This document shows positions 1 to 8,631 of a stretch of DNA of 64,000 nt, piece by piece (positions within the stretch are counted from its first letter, which is position 1; every line of letters starts with the position of its first letter). The DNA comes from a bacterium. Lineage in GTDB: Bacteria > Myxococcota_A > Polyangia > Nannocystales > Nannocystaceae. A program made the translations under genes and the position numbers. The DNA lies in NCBI GenBank assembly GCA_024742475.1, contig JANSYI010000009.1, positions 124,001 to 188,000 on the forward strand, in the 5' to 3' direction. The notes under the pieces are model-generated. The model had not been told where the DNA came from. It saw only the letters and a list, made by a program, of their open reading frames with translations, and searched no databases.

Positions 1-2
1 CG

Positions 3-428
3 CGGCGGACGATTCGCGTGGTGCTGTTCACCAACGAAGAGAACGGGCTGCGCGGCGGACTGGGCTACTTCGATGCGCACGGCAAGGAGCCGCACCTCGG
101 GGCCATCGAGAGCGACTCGGGCATGGGCAGACCCACGGGCTTCTCGCTCGCCGGCGACGACGCCGAGGCGCTCGCGGCCCTGAAGGTCTTCGAGCCGCTG
201 TTCGGGGCGCTGGGCGACCTGAGCATCACCAAAGGCTGGGGCGGCGCCGACATCAGCCCGCTGACCAGGGCCGGGGTGCTGAGCATGGCGCTGAGGCCCG
301 ACGCGAGCCACTACTTCGACCTGCACCACAGCCCGGCGGACACGATCGACAAGATCGATCCGGCGCACCTCGAGCAGAACGCCGCGGCGATGGCGTTGAT
401 GGCCTATATCCTCGCCGAGCGGGAGTAG
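3..428 (+). CDS. M28-family zinc peptidase, C-terminal part (5' end outside window)
   Basis: The reading frame is already open at the first bases, so this is the 3' part of a longer gene. It shows the M28 hallmark LFTNEENGLRGG near its visible start; the paired acidic residues (EE) are the catalytic and metal-binding positions of that family. Further on are IESDSG and the family's closing metal-site motif HYFDLHHSPADTIDKID, whose second half is very typical of M28 aminopeptidases. These enzymes are usually secreted and remove N-terminal residues or degrade peptides with two zinc ions. The Met at 18 is internal and not the start. The gene meets the convergent lipoprotein gene with a gap of only 3 bases. 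Confidence 0.85.
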   Translation, partial: RRTIRVVLFTNEENGLRGGLGYFDAHGKEPHLGAIESDSGMGRPTGFSLAGDDAEALAALKVFEPLFGALGDLSITKGWGGADISPLTRAGVLSMALRPDASHYFDLHHSPADTIDKIDPAHLEQNAAAMALMAYILAERE

Positions 429-431
429 CGA

Positions 432-929
432 TCAGCGCGGCTGCGCGAGCGCGCTGGTCCGCTTGGGGCGGGCCTGCAGGTCACACGAGCCTTCGTCGCA
501 GGTGGCCATCACGCGCGACTCGGGCAGGCACTCGACCACCGGGCACAGGCCGCAATCGTCGCGGTACTCGGCTTCGAGGGCCTGCAGCTCGTCGAGGATC
601 GGCTCGATGTCGGTCTGAGACGACGCGGCGAGGTAACACGACACCGCCGGGATGCAGCTCGAGGGCATGACCTCGCCGGCGGGGATCGGCGTGCACTGGG
701 CGCTGGCGTCGCAGGTCATCGTCGACTCGATGAGCGACGTCGCGGCGGCGGAGATCGTCGCGCACGCGGCATAGTCGATCGGGTCTTCGTCGACGACGCC
801 GAGCTCGTCACCGACGTCGGTGTCGGCGGGCAGCGCGTCGAGGTCGTCGTCGGGACCGGTGCAGCCCGCGGCGAGGGCCGTACTGATGGCGAGGAGCGCA
901 GAGGCCAGGGGGAGCGTTGAGAAGTTCAT
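432..929 (-). CDS. Secreted lipoprotein, Cys-containing, function unknown
   Basis: A 165-residue protein with a clear lipoprotein signal: hydrophobic stretch followed by TALAAGC, giving Cys22 as the lipidated residue. An acidic Asp-rich linker follows. The mature part has about ten Cys residues, suggesting disulphides, with segments such as TMTCDASAQCTPIPAG and CGLCPVVECLPES. A Cys-rich module of this kind is common in myxobacterial surface lipoproteins, but I do not recognise a named family. The ATG at 929 is chosen because only this start gives a signal peptide; the frame is open far upstream without coding character. It is divergent from the metal-efflux operon and shares a 143-bp intergenic region with it. 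Confidence 0.75.
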   Translation of the reverse strand: MNFSTLPLASALLAISTALAAGCTGPDDDLDALPADTDVGDELGVVDEDPIDYAACATISAAATSLIESTMTCDASAQCTPIPAGEVMPSSCIPAVSCYLAASSQTDIEPILDELQALEAEYRDDCGLCPVVECLPESRVMATCDEGSCDLQARPKRTSALAQPR

Positions 930-1035
930 GGCCACAAGTGGTGCAACGTGCGTTCCAACCCCTGTGAGGTCCGCAGACGCCCCCGAACGCGTGACGCGAC
1001 CGCACGGGTGCGCGCTGCCGCACCGCGAACCCACA

Positions 1036-1071
1036 TTGACAATCCCATGCAGGTGCGACAAGTTGTCGCAC
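1036..1071 (+). promoter_or_regulatory. Putative promoter and operator of the metal-efflux operon
   Basis: TTGACA at 1036-1041 is a perfect -35 hexamer. Eleven bases later lies a perfect 19-bp palindrome, GTGCGACAAGTTGTCGCAC (1053-1071; 9-bp arms, one central base), which would cover the -10 region and end one base before the ATG at 1073. A dimeric repressor bound here would block polymerase. No regulator gene is adjacent, so its identity (CopY/BlaI, CsoR, ArsR or other) is open. Confidence 0.6.
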
Positions 1072-1072
1072 A

Positions 1073-1477
1073 ATGGCGAAGAGCCTCGCAGCGCGTATCG
1101 GTGGGGCCCTGTGGCTGGCCACCGCGTGCGCGCTCGTGCTCGCCTTGTTGCTGCCGAGCGCGGGTGGACGGTGTGTGCACGGACGCGGTCCTGCGCAAGC
1201 GGGCTGCCCGTGCGCCCAGAAGCACGCTCCGTCGTCGCAAGGGGAGGGGCCGATCGCAAGTCGGCCCTCGTGCTGCGCCACGGGCGACGCCCACGCCGCG
1301 CCGCGCTCTCCCATGGCCCAGAGCCCCGAGCACCTCGCGAGCGTCGCCGTGGCGCCTGCGCGCCCGGTGCTCGCCAGCGCCGGGTTCGTCGCGGGTGACC
1401 AAGCCGCGCGTCGGCCCGCCCCGCGAGGTCCGCCCCCAGCGCGCCGCTTCCTCGAAAATTGCACGCTGCTGCTGTGA
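1073..1477 (+). CDS. Small secreted Cys-rich protein at head of metal-efflux operon
   Basis: A 134-residue protein. Residues 10-30 form a hydrophobic signal or anchor (ALWLATACALVLALLLP). The rest is polar, with Cys pairs that could bind a soft metal: CPCAQKH and SCCATGDAH. The C-terminus is RRFLENCTLLL. It is followed after 92 bp by the CusC-like gene and lies directly behind the palindromic operator, so a role as a periplasmic copper/silver-binding or sensing accessory is an inference. The ATG sits one base after the palindrome and has no Shine-Dalgarno sequence, so translation would be leaderless or the start would be occluded by the repressor. No family recognised. Confidence 0.65.
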   Translation: MAKSLAARIGGALWLATACALVLALLLPSAGGRCVHGRGPAQAGCPCAQKHAPSSQGEGPIASRPSCCATGDAHAAPRSPMAQSPEHLASVAVAPARPVLASAGFVAGDQAARRPAPRGPPPARRFLENCTLLL

Positions 1478-1569
1478 GCCCGTCGTCGCCGCTCCTTCGA
1501 TGACACGCGCCCGAGGGTGCGCGCGTCGTCGCGTCGTCGTCTCGTCTCGCGCTCTCGAGGATCTCACCG

Positions 1570-2952
1570 ATGTCCATTGCCGGTCGCGCTCGCGACCTCC
1601 CAACCGTCCTGCTTCTGTTCGGCGCCGCGTGTGCGTCGTCCACTCCCCAACTTCATGCACAGCTGCACGACGTCCAGGCGTCGCTCGGCGCCGTGGCTGA
1701 AGACGCGGCACCAACGTCCGTCGCCTTCGATGGCTCTCTCGAGAGCTATACGGCCTTCGCCTACGCCCGCAGCCCTGCGCTGCGGGCGAGCTTCGAGACC
1801 TGGAGGGCCGCGACGCACCAGCCGGATCAGGAGCGGCGCATGCCCGAGCCCACGATCTCGTACACGGCGTTCGTGCGGGCGATCGAGACGCGCGTGGGTC
1901 CGCAGCGGCATCGACTCACCGCGTCGCAGCGCTTCCCGTGGCCGACGACGCTTCGCGCGGGCGGGGAGGCCGCGAGCTTGGAGGCCATCGCGGCGCAGCG
2001 CAGGTTCGAAGCGCACGCGCTCCGGGTGGCCGCCGAGGTCGCGCAGGCCTATTGGGCGCTGTGGCGGATCGAGCGGGAGCTCGAGGTCCACCAAGCCGAG
2101 ATCGAGGTGTTGCAGAGCCTCTCCGAGCAGGTGCGAGGACGTGTCGCCGTGGGGACCGCGGAGCTCTCGGACCTCGCGCAGATCGACCTGCAGCTCTCGC
2201 GCGCACGTGATCGTCACGCGAGTCTGCAGCGGCACCGGCGGGCTGCCAGCGCCACGTTGGTGCAGGTCGTCGGCGCGCCGGATCAGGTCGCGACGCCGGT
2301 CGAGCGTCGCGAACCTCGGGCCGAGCCCCTCGCCGAGACGACCACAGGCCTGGCGGTGTCCGCCGCCGACCACCCCGACGTGCGTGCGTTCTCCCGCCTG
2401 TCCGAGGCGGCCGGGCAGCGGGCGCGGCAGGCTCGCGCCCAGCGGGCACCCAGCTTCGCGCTCGGGGTCGATTGGATCCTGACGGGCCCCTCGAGCGTGA
2501 CCCCGGCCCCCGCCGACGACGGCAAGGACGCGGTCGGGGTCTCGCTGTCGGTTCAGGTCCCGCTGTGGACGCGGGCGTATCGGGCGGCCGGGTCGCAGGC
2601 GCAGGCTGAAGCCGCGGCGCATCGCTCCAGAGCGATCGACGCGCGCAACGGTGTGGTCGCCGACGTTCGCCGTCATGCCGAGCTCGTCGACGACGCCGCG
2701 CGACGGGTCGCCTTCTACGACTCCACGTTGCTTCCGCAGGGCGCGACCGCGTTCGAGTCGGTGCTGGCCAGCTACGCGACCGGGCGCTCGAGCGTCGCCG
2801 AGCTGCTGCTGGCCGAGCGCGCGCTGCTGAGCCTCCGCAGCGAGCGGTTCGGGGCGCTGGCCGATTACGGCGTCGAGCTGGCTCGGCTCGAGCGGGCGGT
2901 GGGGCGTCCGGTCGAGCGCGCGTCCTCTGGAGAAACGGAGCGCGCGCCATGA
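1570..2952 (+). CDS. cusC: CusC-like outer-membrane channel of a metal RND efflux pump (TolC family)
   Basis: A 460-residue protein with an N-terminal signal ending LLLFGAACASS, probably lipidated. Long amphipathic helices carry the outer-membrane efflux protein pattern: residues 50-260 and 270-440 are two related halves (SPALRASFETWRAA and VRAFSRLSEAAGQRARQARAQR start the helical hairpins). TolC-type proteins trimerise to form the outer-membrane exit duct. GAGGA lies upstream of the ATG at 1570. The stop overlaps the start of the adaptor gene by four bases (ATGA), so the two are translationally coupled. Metal specificity (Cu/Ag versus Co/Zn/Cd) is taken from the neighbours, not from this protein. 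Confidence 0.85.
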   Translation: MSIAGRARDLPTVLLLFGAACASSTPQLHAQLHDVQASLGAVAEDAAPTSVAFDGSLESYTAFAYARSPALRASFETWRAATHQPDQERRMPEPTISYTAFVRAIETRVGPQRHRLTASQRFPWPTTLRAGGEAASLEAIAAQRRFEAHALRVAAEVAQAYWALWRIERELEVHQAEIEVLQSLSEQVRGRVAVGTAELSDLAQIDLQLSRARDRHASLQRHRRAASATLVQVVGAPDQVATPVERREPRAEPLAETTTGLAVSAADHPDVRAFSRLSEAAGQRARQARAQRAPSFALGVDWILTGPSSVTPAPADDGKDAVGVSLSVQVPLWTRAYRAAGSQAQAEAAAHRSRAIDARNGVVADVRRHAELVDDAARRVAFYDSTLLPQGATAFESVLASYATGRSSVAELLLAERALLSLRSERFGALADYGVELARLERAVGRPVERASSGETERAP

Positions 2953-4799
2953 CCACGCCCCTTGAACCACCCAAAGCGACACCCCCGTGGGTCCGCACGC
3001 TGAGGGTGCTCTTGGTGGGCGCCGTGCTCGGAGGGCTCGCGGTCGTCCTGTGGGGCTCGCCACAGGCCGACCCCACGCACCCGCACGCGGAGGCTCCTTC
3101 CGCCGGCGCGGAGGTCTGGACGTGCTCCATGCACCCCCAGATCCGACAGCCCGAGCCGGGCCCGTGCCCGATCTGCGGCATGGACCTCATCCCCGTCGGC
3201 GATGCTGGCGGGGCGCTGCCCCCGAACCGCGTCTCGCTTTCCGATCGCGCCCGTGCGCTCGCCAAGTTGCGGACCACCACGGTTCGGCGGCAGCCCGGCG
3301 TCGCGGCCGACTTGAAGCTGCTCGGTCGGCTCGAGGCGAACGAGGCGACGCTCAAGACCGTGACCTCGTGGATCGACGGGCGCATCGACACGCTGCACGT
3401 CAAGGAAACCGGCAAGCGCGTTCGGTCGGGCCAGAGCATCGCGACGCTCTACAGCCCCGAGGTCTACGCCGCGCATCAGGACCTGCTCGTCTCCAAGCGT
3501 CAGCTCGCTCGCATGGCTTCGAGCTCGCCGCTGTCGCGGGTCTCCGCCGAGGCAGCCTACGACGCCGCGCGGGAGCGGCTCACGCTGCTGGGCCTGCCAC
3601 AGCGAGAGATCGACCGGCTGGAGAAGGCGAAGTCGCCAACGCGCGCCGTCACGATCCGCAGCCCGTTCTCGGGCACGGTCATCGAACGCCTCGCCACCGA
3701 GGGGTCCTACGTCGACACCGGCACCGCGCTGTATCGCATCGCCAACCTCCGCACGCTGTGGGTGCAGCTCGACGCGTACGAGAGCGACCTGTCCCGAATC
3801 GCGATCGGGCAGGATGTCCAGGTCGAGGTGGAGGCCGTCCCCGACGCGCTGTTCGAAGGCACCGTGACGTTCATCGACCCGGTTCTCGATCGCACTCGCA
3901 GGACCGCCAGGGTCCGCGTCCAGCTCGACAACGACGAGGGGCTGCTTCGTCCGGGCATGTTCGCGGAGGCGACGGTGGCGACCAAGCAGCCCGAGGGCAC
4001 GCCGCAGCCCCTGGTCGTGCCCTCGACGGCGCCGCTGTTCACGGGCCGCCGCGCGGTCGTCTACGTGGAGAGCGACGACGGCGATCGACCTGTGTACGAG
4101 GCCAGGACCGTACGCCTGGGCCCGCGGCTGGGCTCGGTCTACCCGGTCGTCGCAGGTCTCGCGCAGGGGGAGCGTGTCGTCACCGCAGGAGCCTTCGCGC
4201 TCGATGCAGACCTGCAGATTCGCGGCGGTCGCAGCATGATGACCTCCACCGACGACCTCGACGCCGGCGCGGGGGAGCAACGCATCGCGCTGACGCCCGA
4301 GCAACGCGCGCCGCTGGCCCCGGTGCTGCGCGCCTACCTCCGGGCCCAGGTCGCGCTGGCGGCCGACGAACTCGAGGCGGCGCAGGAGGCCGCCGAGACG
4401 TTCTCGGACCTCGCCGCGGGCGTCTCGTGGAACGCAACGGCAGACGCGGCCGCCGCGTGGGCGCCCTTGGGGAGCCGTCTCCGCGAACACGCGCAGCGCG
4501 TCGGTGCGGCGGAGACGCTGGAGCAGGCGCGCGCCGGCTTCGAGCCGCTGAGCAACGCCATGATCGGATTGCTCGGGCGCTTCGGCAACCCGCTCGACAC
4601 CGACGTCCATCTTGCGCACTGCCCCATGGCGGCGCGCAACGAGGGGGCCCTGTGGCTGCAAGCCACCGATGAGGTCGACAACCCGTACTTCGGCGCCTCG
4701 ATGCCCGGGTGCGGCGACATCCGCAAGCGCGTCGCGCCGGGTGCCTACCTTCGTCCGCCGACCCGATCGGGACCTGCGGCGGGAGGACATCGACATTGA
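2949..4799 (+). CDS. cusB: CusB-like periplasmic adaptor with N-terminal heavy-metal-binding domain
   Basis: A 616-residue membrane-fusion protein. One TM segment (residues 13-35) anchors it. Residues about 55-80 form the heavy-metal-binding domain: WTCSMHPQI then PCPICGMDLIP, the Cys/Met/His pattern of CusB-type adaptors. The barrel-sandwich, beta-barrel and hairpin regions follow (SPFSGTVIERLATEGSYVDTG; LRPGMFAEATV). After residue about 440 comes an extra all-helical DUF3347-like domain, with Cys/His positions near the end (HLAHCPMAARN, GASMPGCGD) that may bind metal. It links the RND pump to the outer-membrane channel and may hand over the cation. It overlaps both neighbours by four bases. 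Confidence 0.87.
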   Translation: MTTPLEPPKATPPWVRTLRVLLVGAVLGGLAVVLWGSPQADPTHPHAEAPSAGAEVWTCSMHPQIRQPEPGPCPICGMDLIPVGDAGGALPPNRVSLSDRARALAKLRTTTVRRQPGVAADLKLLGRLEANEATLKTVTSWIDGRIDTLHVKETGKRVRSGQSIATLYSPEVYAAHQDLLVSKRQLARMASSSPLSRVSAEAAYDAARERLTLLGLPQREIDRLEKAKSPTRAVTIRSPFSGTVIERLATEGSYVDTGTALYRIANLRTLWVQLDAYESDLSRIAIGQDVQVEVEAVPDALFEGTVTFIDPVLDRTRRTARVRVQLDNDEGLLRPGMFAEATVATKQPEGTPQPLVVPSTAPLFTGRRAVVYVESDDGDRPVYEARTVRLGPRLGSVYPVVAGLAQGERVVTAGAFALDADLQIRGGRSMMTSTDDLDAGAGEQRIALTPEQRAPLAPVLRAYLRAQVALAADELEAAQEAAETFSDLAAGVSWNATADAAAAWAPLGSRLREHAQRVGAAETLEQARAGFEPLSNAMIGLLGRFGNPLDTDVHLAHCPMAARNEGALWLQATDEVDNPYFGASMPGCGDIRKRVAPGAYLRPPTRSGPAAGGHRH

Positions 4800-7700
4800 G
4801 CGCCTCGCTGCAAGGGGTCGGCGGGCGCTGGCAGACGCTCATCGGGTGGTGCATCGACAACGCGCTCGTCGTCGCCGTGCTGACGGCGATGCTCATCGGC
4901 GGCGGGTTGTATGTGGCCCCCAACGCGTTCGAGCTCGGGTCGTTAGAGCGCGACCCCATCGCAGTCGACGCGATCCCGGACATCGGGGAGAACCAGCAGA
5001 TCGTGTTCACGCAGTGGGACGGACGGTCTCCTCGAGACGTCGAGGACCAGGTGTCCTACCCGCTGACGACCGCGCTGTTGGGCATCCCCGGCGTCCGCAC
5101 CGTGCGGAGCTCGTCGGCGTTCGGCTTCTCGACCATCTCGATCCTCTTCGAGGATGACGTCGAGTTCTACTGGTCGCGCGCACGCGTCCTCGAGGCGTTG
5201 GCCTCGCTGCCCCCCGGGACGGTGCCCGAGGGCGTCACGCCCACGCTCGGCCCCGACGCGACCGCGCTGGGGCAGGTCTTTTGGTACACGCTCGAGGGGC
5301 AAGACGCCCAGGGGAGGGTGGTCGGAGGTTGGGACCCCGACGAGCTGCGGAGCATTCAAGACTGGACGGTTCGCTTCGCCCTGCAGTCGGTCGCGGGCGT
5401 CAGCGAGGTGGCCTCCGTCGGCGGGTTCGTACGCGAGTATCAGGTGGACGTCGATCCCGAGGCCATGCGAGCCCACGGCGTCACCCTCACCGAGGTGGCC
5501 TCGGCCGTGCGAGACAGCAACCTCGATGTCGGCGCGCGCACCCTGGAGGTCAACAGCGTCGAGTACATCGTGCGGGGCGTCGGGTTCGTGCAGGACCTGC
5601 CGGACCTCGAGAACACGGTGGTCGCCGCCCGCGAGCACACCCCCATTCGCGTTCGAGACGTGGGGCACGTCGCGTTGGGTCCGGCGCTGCGCCGCGGCGC
5701 GCTCGACGACGAGGGGGCGCCCGCGGTCGGTGGCGTGGTGGTGGCCCGCTACCGGGAGAACCCTCTGGCGGTCGTCTCGGCGGTCAAGCAGAAGATCGCG
5801 CAGATTCAGCCTGGTCTGCCGTCGCGGACGCTCGAGGACGGGACGGTCAGCACGGTCACGATCGTGCCCTTCTACGACCGGACGACGCTGATCGAGGAGA
5901 CGCTCGGCACGCTCAGCGCGGCCCTGTACCAGCAGGTCCTCATCACGATCATCGTGGTGCTCATCATGCTCCGCAGCCTGCGGAGCTCGATCCTCGTCGC
6001 GCTGATGCTGCCCTTGGGCGTCCTCGCGACGTTCGTCGCGATGAAGCTCACCGGCGTCGACGCCAACATCATGGCGCTCGGCGGCATCGCGATCGCCATC
6101 GGGTCGATGGTCGACATCGGGGTCGTCTTCGTGGAGAACATCGCGCAGCACCTCGAGGACGCACCCGAGGGCGCGTCGCGGTCGTCGCTGGTCCGGCGCG
6201 CTGCTGCCGAGGTTGCGCCGGCCGTGCTGACCTCGGTGCTGACGACCGTGGTCAGCTTCTTACCGGTCCTTGGCCTGTCCTCCACCGAGTTGCGGCTCTT
6301 TGGACCGCTGGCCTACACCAAGACGTTCGCCATGGTCGCAGCCTTGGCGCTCGCGGTCGTCCTGCTGCCCCCAGCCGCGCTCTTCGTGCTGCGAGCCCGG
6401 CCCCGCCGCGGCGGGCTCCGGGTCCTCCTCCGCCGCGAGTCGGCGCGAGACTGGCTGCTGCTGCTGCTCGGCGTGGTGCTGGGGCGAGAGTCGCTGGGCC
6501 TTGGCGTCTTCGTCGCAGCACTGGCGGTCTTCCGACTCGTCCGACCCGCACTGCCTGCCCGCGTCGTCCGTGGCGCCACCCTTGCCGAAAACGTCGTCGC
6601 CATCGCGGCCCTGACGGTCCTGCTCGCCGAACACTGGCTGCCACTGGGTCCGGCGCAGGGACGCGGGGTCAACACGCTCTTCGTCGGGGGTGTGCTCGCC
6701 TGCGTGATGGGCTCGTTTCGCGCGTTCGAGCGGCTCTACCCCGTCCTGCTCGCCGGGGTTCTTCGTCGCAAGGCGCTCTTGTGCGTGCTGCCGTGCACGC
6801 TGGTGTTGTTCGGGACGACGGCCTGGCTGGGCTTCGACTCGGTGCTTGGGGGCTTGCCTCCGGCCGTGCGGACCTCGGGTCCCGTCTCGACGGTGGCACG
6901 CGCGCTGCCAGGGTTCGACCGGGAGTACATGCCGCCCTTCGACGAGGGGTCGTTCCTGTACATGCCCAGCACCATGCCGCACGCGTCGATCGGGGAGGCG
7001 CTGCAGATGCTCTCGGAGATCGACGCCGCGATCGCTGCCGTGCCGGAGGTCGACCGGGCGGTGGGAAAGCTTGGCAGGGCGGAGACCGCTCTCGACCCCG
7101 CGCCGATCTCGATGTTCGAGACGGTGGTGACGTACGTGCCCGAGTACCGCGTAGAGGCCGATGGCACGCGCGTCCGCCAGTGGCGTGACCACATCCGATC
7201 GCCGGCCGACATCTGGAGCGAGGTCGCGGCGGCGGCGGAGCGCCCGGGGGTGACCCGTGCGCCAGTGCTGATGCCGATCGGCGCCCGGCTGGTGATGCTG
7301 CAAAGCGGCATGCGAGCGCCGATGGGGGTCAAGATCCATGGCCCGACGCTCGAGTCGATCGAGGCGTTCGGCCTCGCACTCGAGACCGCGCTGCGGGCCG
7401 TCCCCGGCATTCGACCCGACACCGTCTTCGCCGACAGGGTCGTCGGCAAGCCCTACCTGGAGATCGAGCTCGATCGCGAGGCGATCGGGCGCTTCGGCCT
7501 GACGGTCGTCGATGTGCAGCGCGTGCTTCAGGTCGCGCTCGGCGGGATGGAGCTCACCCGCACCGTCGAAGGGCGCGAACGCTACCCCGTTCGTGTGCGG
7601 TACATGCGAGAGGAACGCGACAGCCTCGAGGCGCTCGATCGCATCTTCGTGCCCACGCCCGAAGGCGAGCAGGTCCCGCTCACGCAGCTGTCGCAGATCC

Positions 7701-8530
7701 GCTATGTCCGCGGACCCCAGGTGATCAAGTCCGAGGACACGTTCCTGACCAGCTACGTGTTGTTCGATCGCCAGGGCGACGTCTCGGAGGTGGAGGTGGT
7801 CGAGCAGGCACGCGCGGCCATCGACGGCATGGTCGCGCGCGGCGAGCTCGAGGTGCCCGCCGGGGTCAGCTTCGAGTTTGCGGGGTCGTACGAGAGCCAG
7901 GCGCGCAGCGAGAGGCGGCTGACGATGCTCATCCCCATCGCCTTGGCGCTGGTCTTCACGCTGTTGTATCTGCAGTTTCGCCGCGTGAGCACGGCCGTCG
8001 TCATCTACACGGGGGTCGTCGTCGCCGTGTCCGGCGGTTTCGGCCTGCTGTGGCTCTACGGGCAGCCGTGGTTCCTCGACGTCTCGGTGGCGGACACATC
8101 GCTGCGCGAGCTGTTCGCAGTACGCACGGTCAACCTCTCGGTCGCCGTATGGGTCGGCGTCATCGCGCTCGTCGGCATCGCCACCGATGACGGCGTCGTC
8201 CTCTCGACGCTCTGGCACCAACGGATCGCCAGCGCATCCCCGCGCACCGTCTGTGAGGTCCGCCGGTGCACGCTCGAGGCCGGTATGCGACGCATCCGAC
8301 CCTGCTTGATGACGACGGCGACCACGCTCTTGGCCTTGCTGCCCGTCATCACCGCGCGCGGCCGAGGCGCGGACATCATGGTGCCGATGGCCCTGCCGGT
8401 CGTCGGTGGCATGGCGGTGGAGCTGATGACGCTGTTCGTCGTGCCCGCGCTGCTGTGTGCGATCGAGGAGTGGCGCGTTCGGGGAGAGGCGCGTGCTCGG
8501 TCAGACGAAGGAGCAGCCACTTCGACTTGA
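4796..8530 (+). CDS. cusA: CusA-like heavy-metal RND efflux pump, inner-membrane subunit
   Basis: A 1244-residue proton-driven pump. I place the start at TTG 4796: GGGAGGA at 4781-4787 is well spaced, and the TTG overlaps the adaptor stop. Family signs are WDGRSPRDVEDQVSYPLTTA in the first porter domain, the repeated membrane domains (GGIAIAIGSMVDIGVVFVEN with essential acidic residues; the second copy near 8160), and PPFDEGSFLYMPS, which marks HME-type pumps. Unusually, about 120 residues (6400-6765) with three or more extra hydrophobic segments and Arg-rich linkers sit between TM6 and the second half. The last residues appear to be read through junction sequence, because the opposite strand there encodes a cut-off glutaredoxin. 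Confidence 0.88.
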   Translation: MSASLQGVGGRWQTLIGWCIDNALVVAVLTAMLIGGGLYVAPNAFELGSLERDPIAVDAIPDIGENQQIVFTQWDGRSPRDVEDQVSYPLTTALLGIPGVRTVRSSSAFGFSTISILFEDDVEFYWSRARVLEALASLPPGTVPEGVTPTLGPDATALGQVFWYTLEGQDAQGRVVGGWDPDELRSIQDWTVRFALQSVAGVSEVASVGGFVREYQVDVDPEAMRAHGVTLTEVASAVRDSNLDVGARTLEVNSVEYIVRGVGFVQDLPDLENTVVAAREHTPIRVRDVGHVALGPALRRGALDDEGAPAVGGVVVARYRENPLAVVSAVKQKIAQIQPGLPSRTLEDGTVSTVTIVPFYDRTTLIEETLGTLSAALYQQVLITIIVVLIMLRSLRSSILVALMLPLGVLATFVAMKLTGVDANIMALGGIAIAIGSMVDIGVVFVENIAQHLEDAPEGASRSSLVRRAAAEVAPAVLTSVLTTVVSFLPVLGLSSTELRLFGPLAYTKTFAMVAALALAVVLLPPAALFVLRARPRRGGLRVLLRRESARDWLLLLLGVVLGRESLGLGVFVAALAVFRLVRPALPARVVRGATLAENVVAIAALTVLLAEHWLPLGPAQGRGVNTLFVGGVLACVMGSFRAFERLYPVLLAGVLRRKALLCVLPCTLVLFGTTAWLGFDSVLGGLPPAVRTSGPVSTVARALPGFDREYMPPFDEGSFLYMPSTMPHASIGEALQMLSEIDAAIAAVPEVDRAVGKLGRAETALDPAPISMFETVVTYVPEYRVEADGTRVRQWRDHIRSPADIWSEVAAAAERPGVTRAPVLMPIGARLVMLQSGMRAPMGVKIHGPTLESIEAFGLALETALRAVPGIRPDTVFADRVVGKPYLEIELDREAIGRFGLTVVDVQRVLQVALGGMELTRTVEGRERYPVRVRYMREERDSLEALDRIFVPTPEGEQVPLTQLSQIRYVRGPQVIKSEDTFLTSYVLFDRQGDVSEVEVVEQARAAIDGMVARGELEVPAGVSFEFAGSYESQARSERRLTMLIPIALALVFTLLYLQFRRVSTAVVIYTGVVVAVSGGFGLLWLYGQPWFLDVSVADTSLRELFAVRTVNLSVAVWVGVIALVGIATDDGVVLSTLWHQRIASASPRTVCEVRRCTLEAGMRRIRPCLMTTATTLLALLPVITARGRGADIMVPMALPVVGGMAVELMTLFVVPALLCAIEEWRVRGEARARSDEGAATST

Positions 8531-8591
8531 TGCCGTACGGGCACGTGTGGTCGTCGGTGACCATGCGATGGAGCGTCGCCGTCTTCGCCAT
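8505..8591 (-). pseudogene. Glutaredoxin-family gene fragment (first 29 codons only)
   Basis: Reading on the minus strand from an ATG at 8591 gives MAKTATLHRMVTDDHTCPYG followed by IKSKWLLLR, the typical start of a glutaredoxin-like family with a CPxG redox motif. After that Arg the resemblance stops and the frame enters the antisense of the CusA 3' end (CusA stop at 8530). The expected middle and C-terminal part (family proteins are about 80-100 residues) is missing. The fragment lies just downstream of apaH on the same strand. I infer that the metal-efflux operon was inserted or rearranged here and truncated a resident gene. Confidence 0.6.
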
Positions 8592-8594
8592 GCA

Positions 8595-8611
8595 TGCGTC
8601 CTAGGGACGCA
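8595..8611. terminator. Short inverted repeat between convergent cusA and apaH
   Basis: TGCGTCC-TAG-GGACGCA is a perfect 7-bp stem with a 3-base loop in the gap between convergent genes. There is no T-tract on either side, so a terminator role is only a guess from position. Confidence 0.3.
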
Positions 8612-8631
8612 CGCGTGGCTTGCAATCGAGG

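Noticed and set aside
4709..4795. Longer CusA start at ATG 4709
   Set aside because: It would overlap the adaptor gene by about 90 bases, and the added residues are the shadow of that gene; the TTG at 4796 has a well-placed GGGAGGA.
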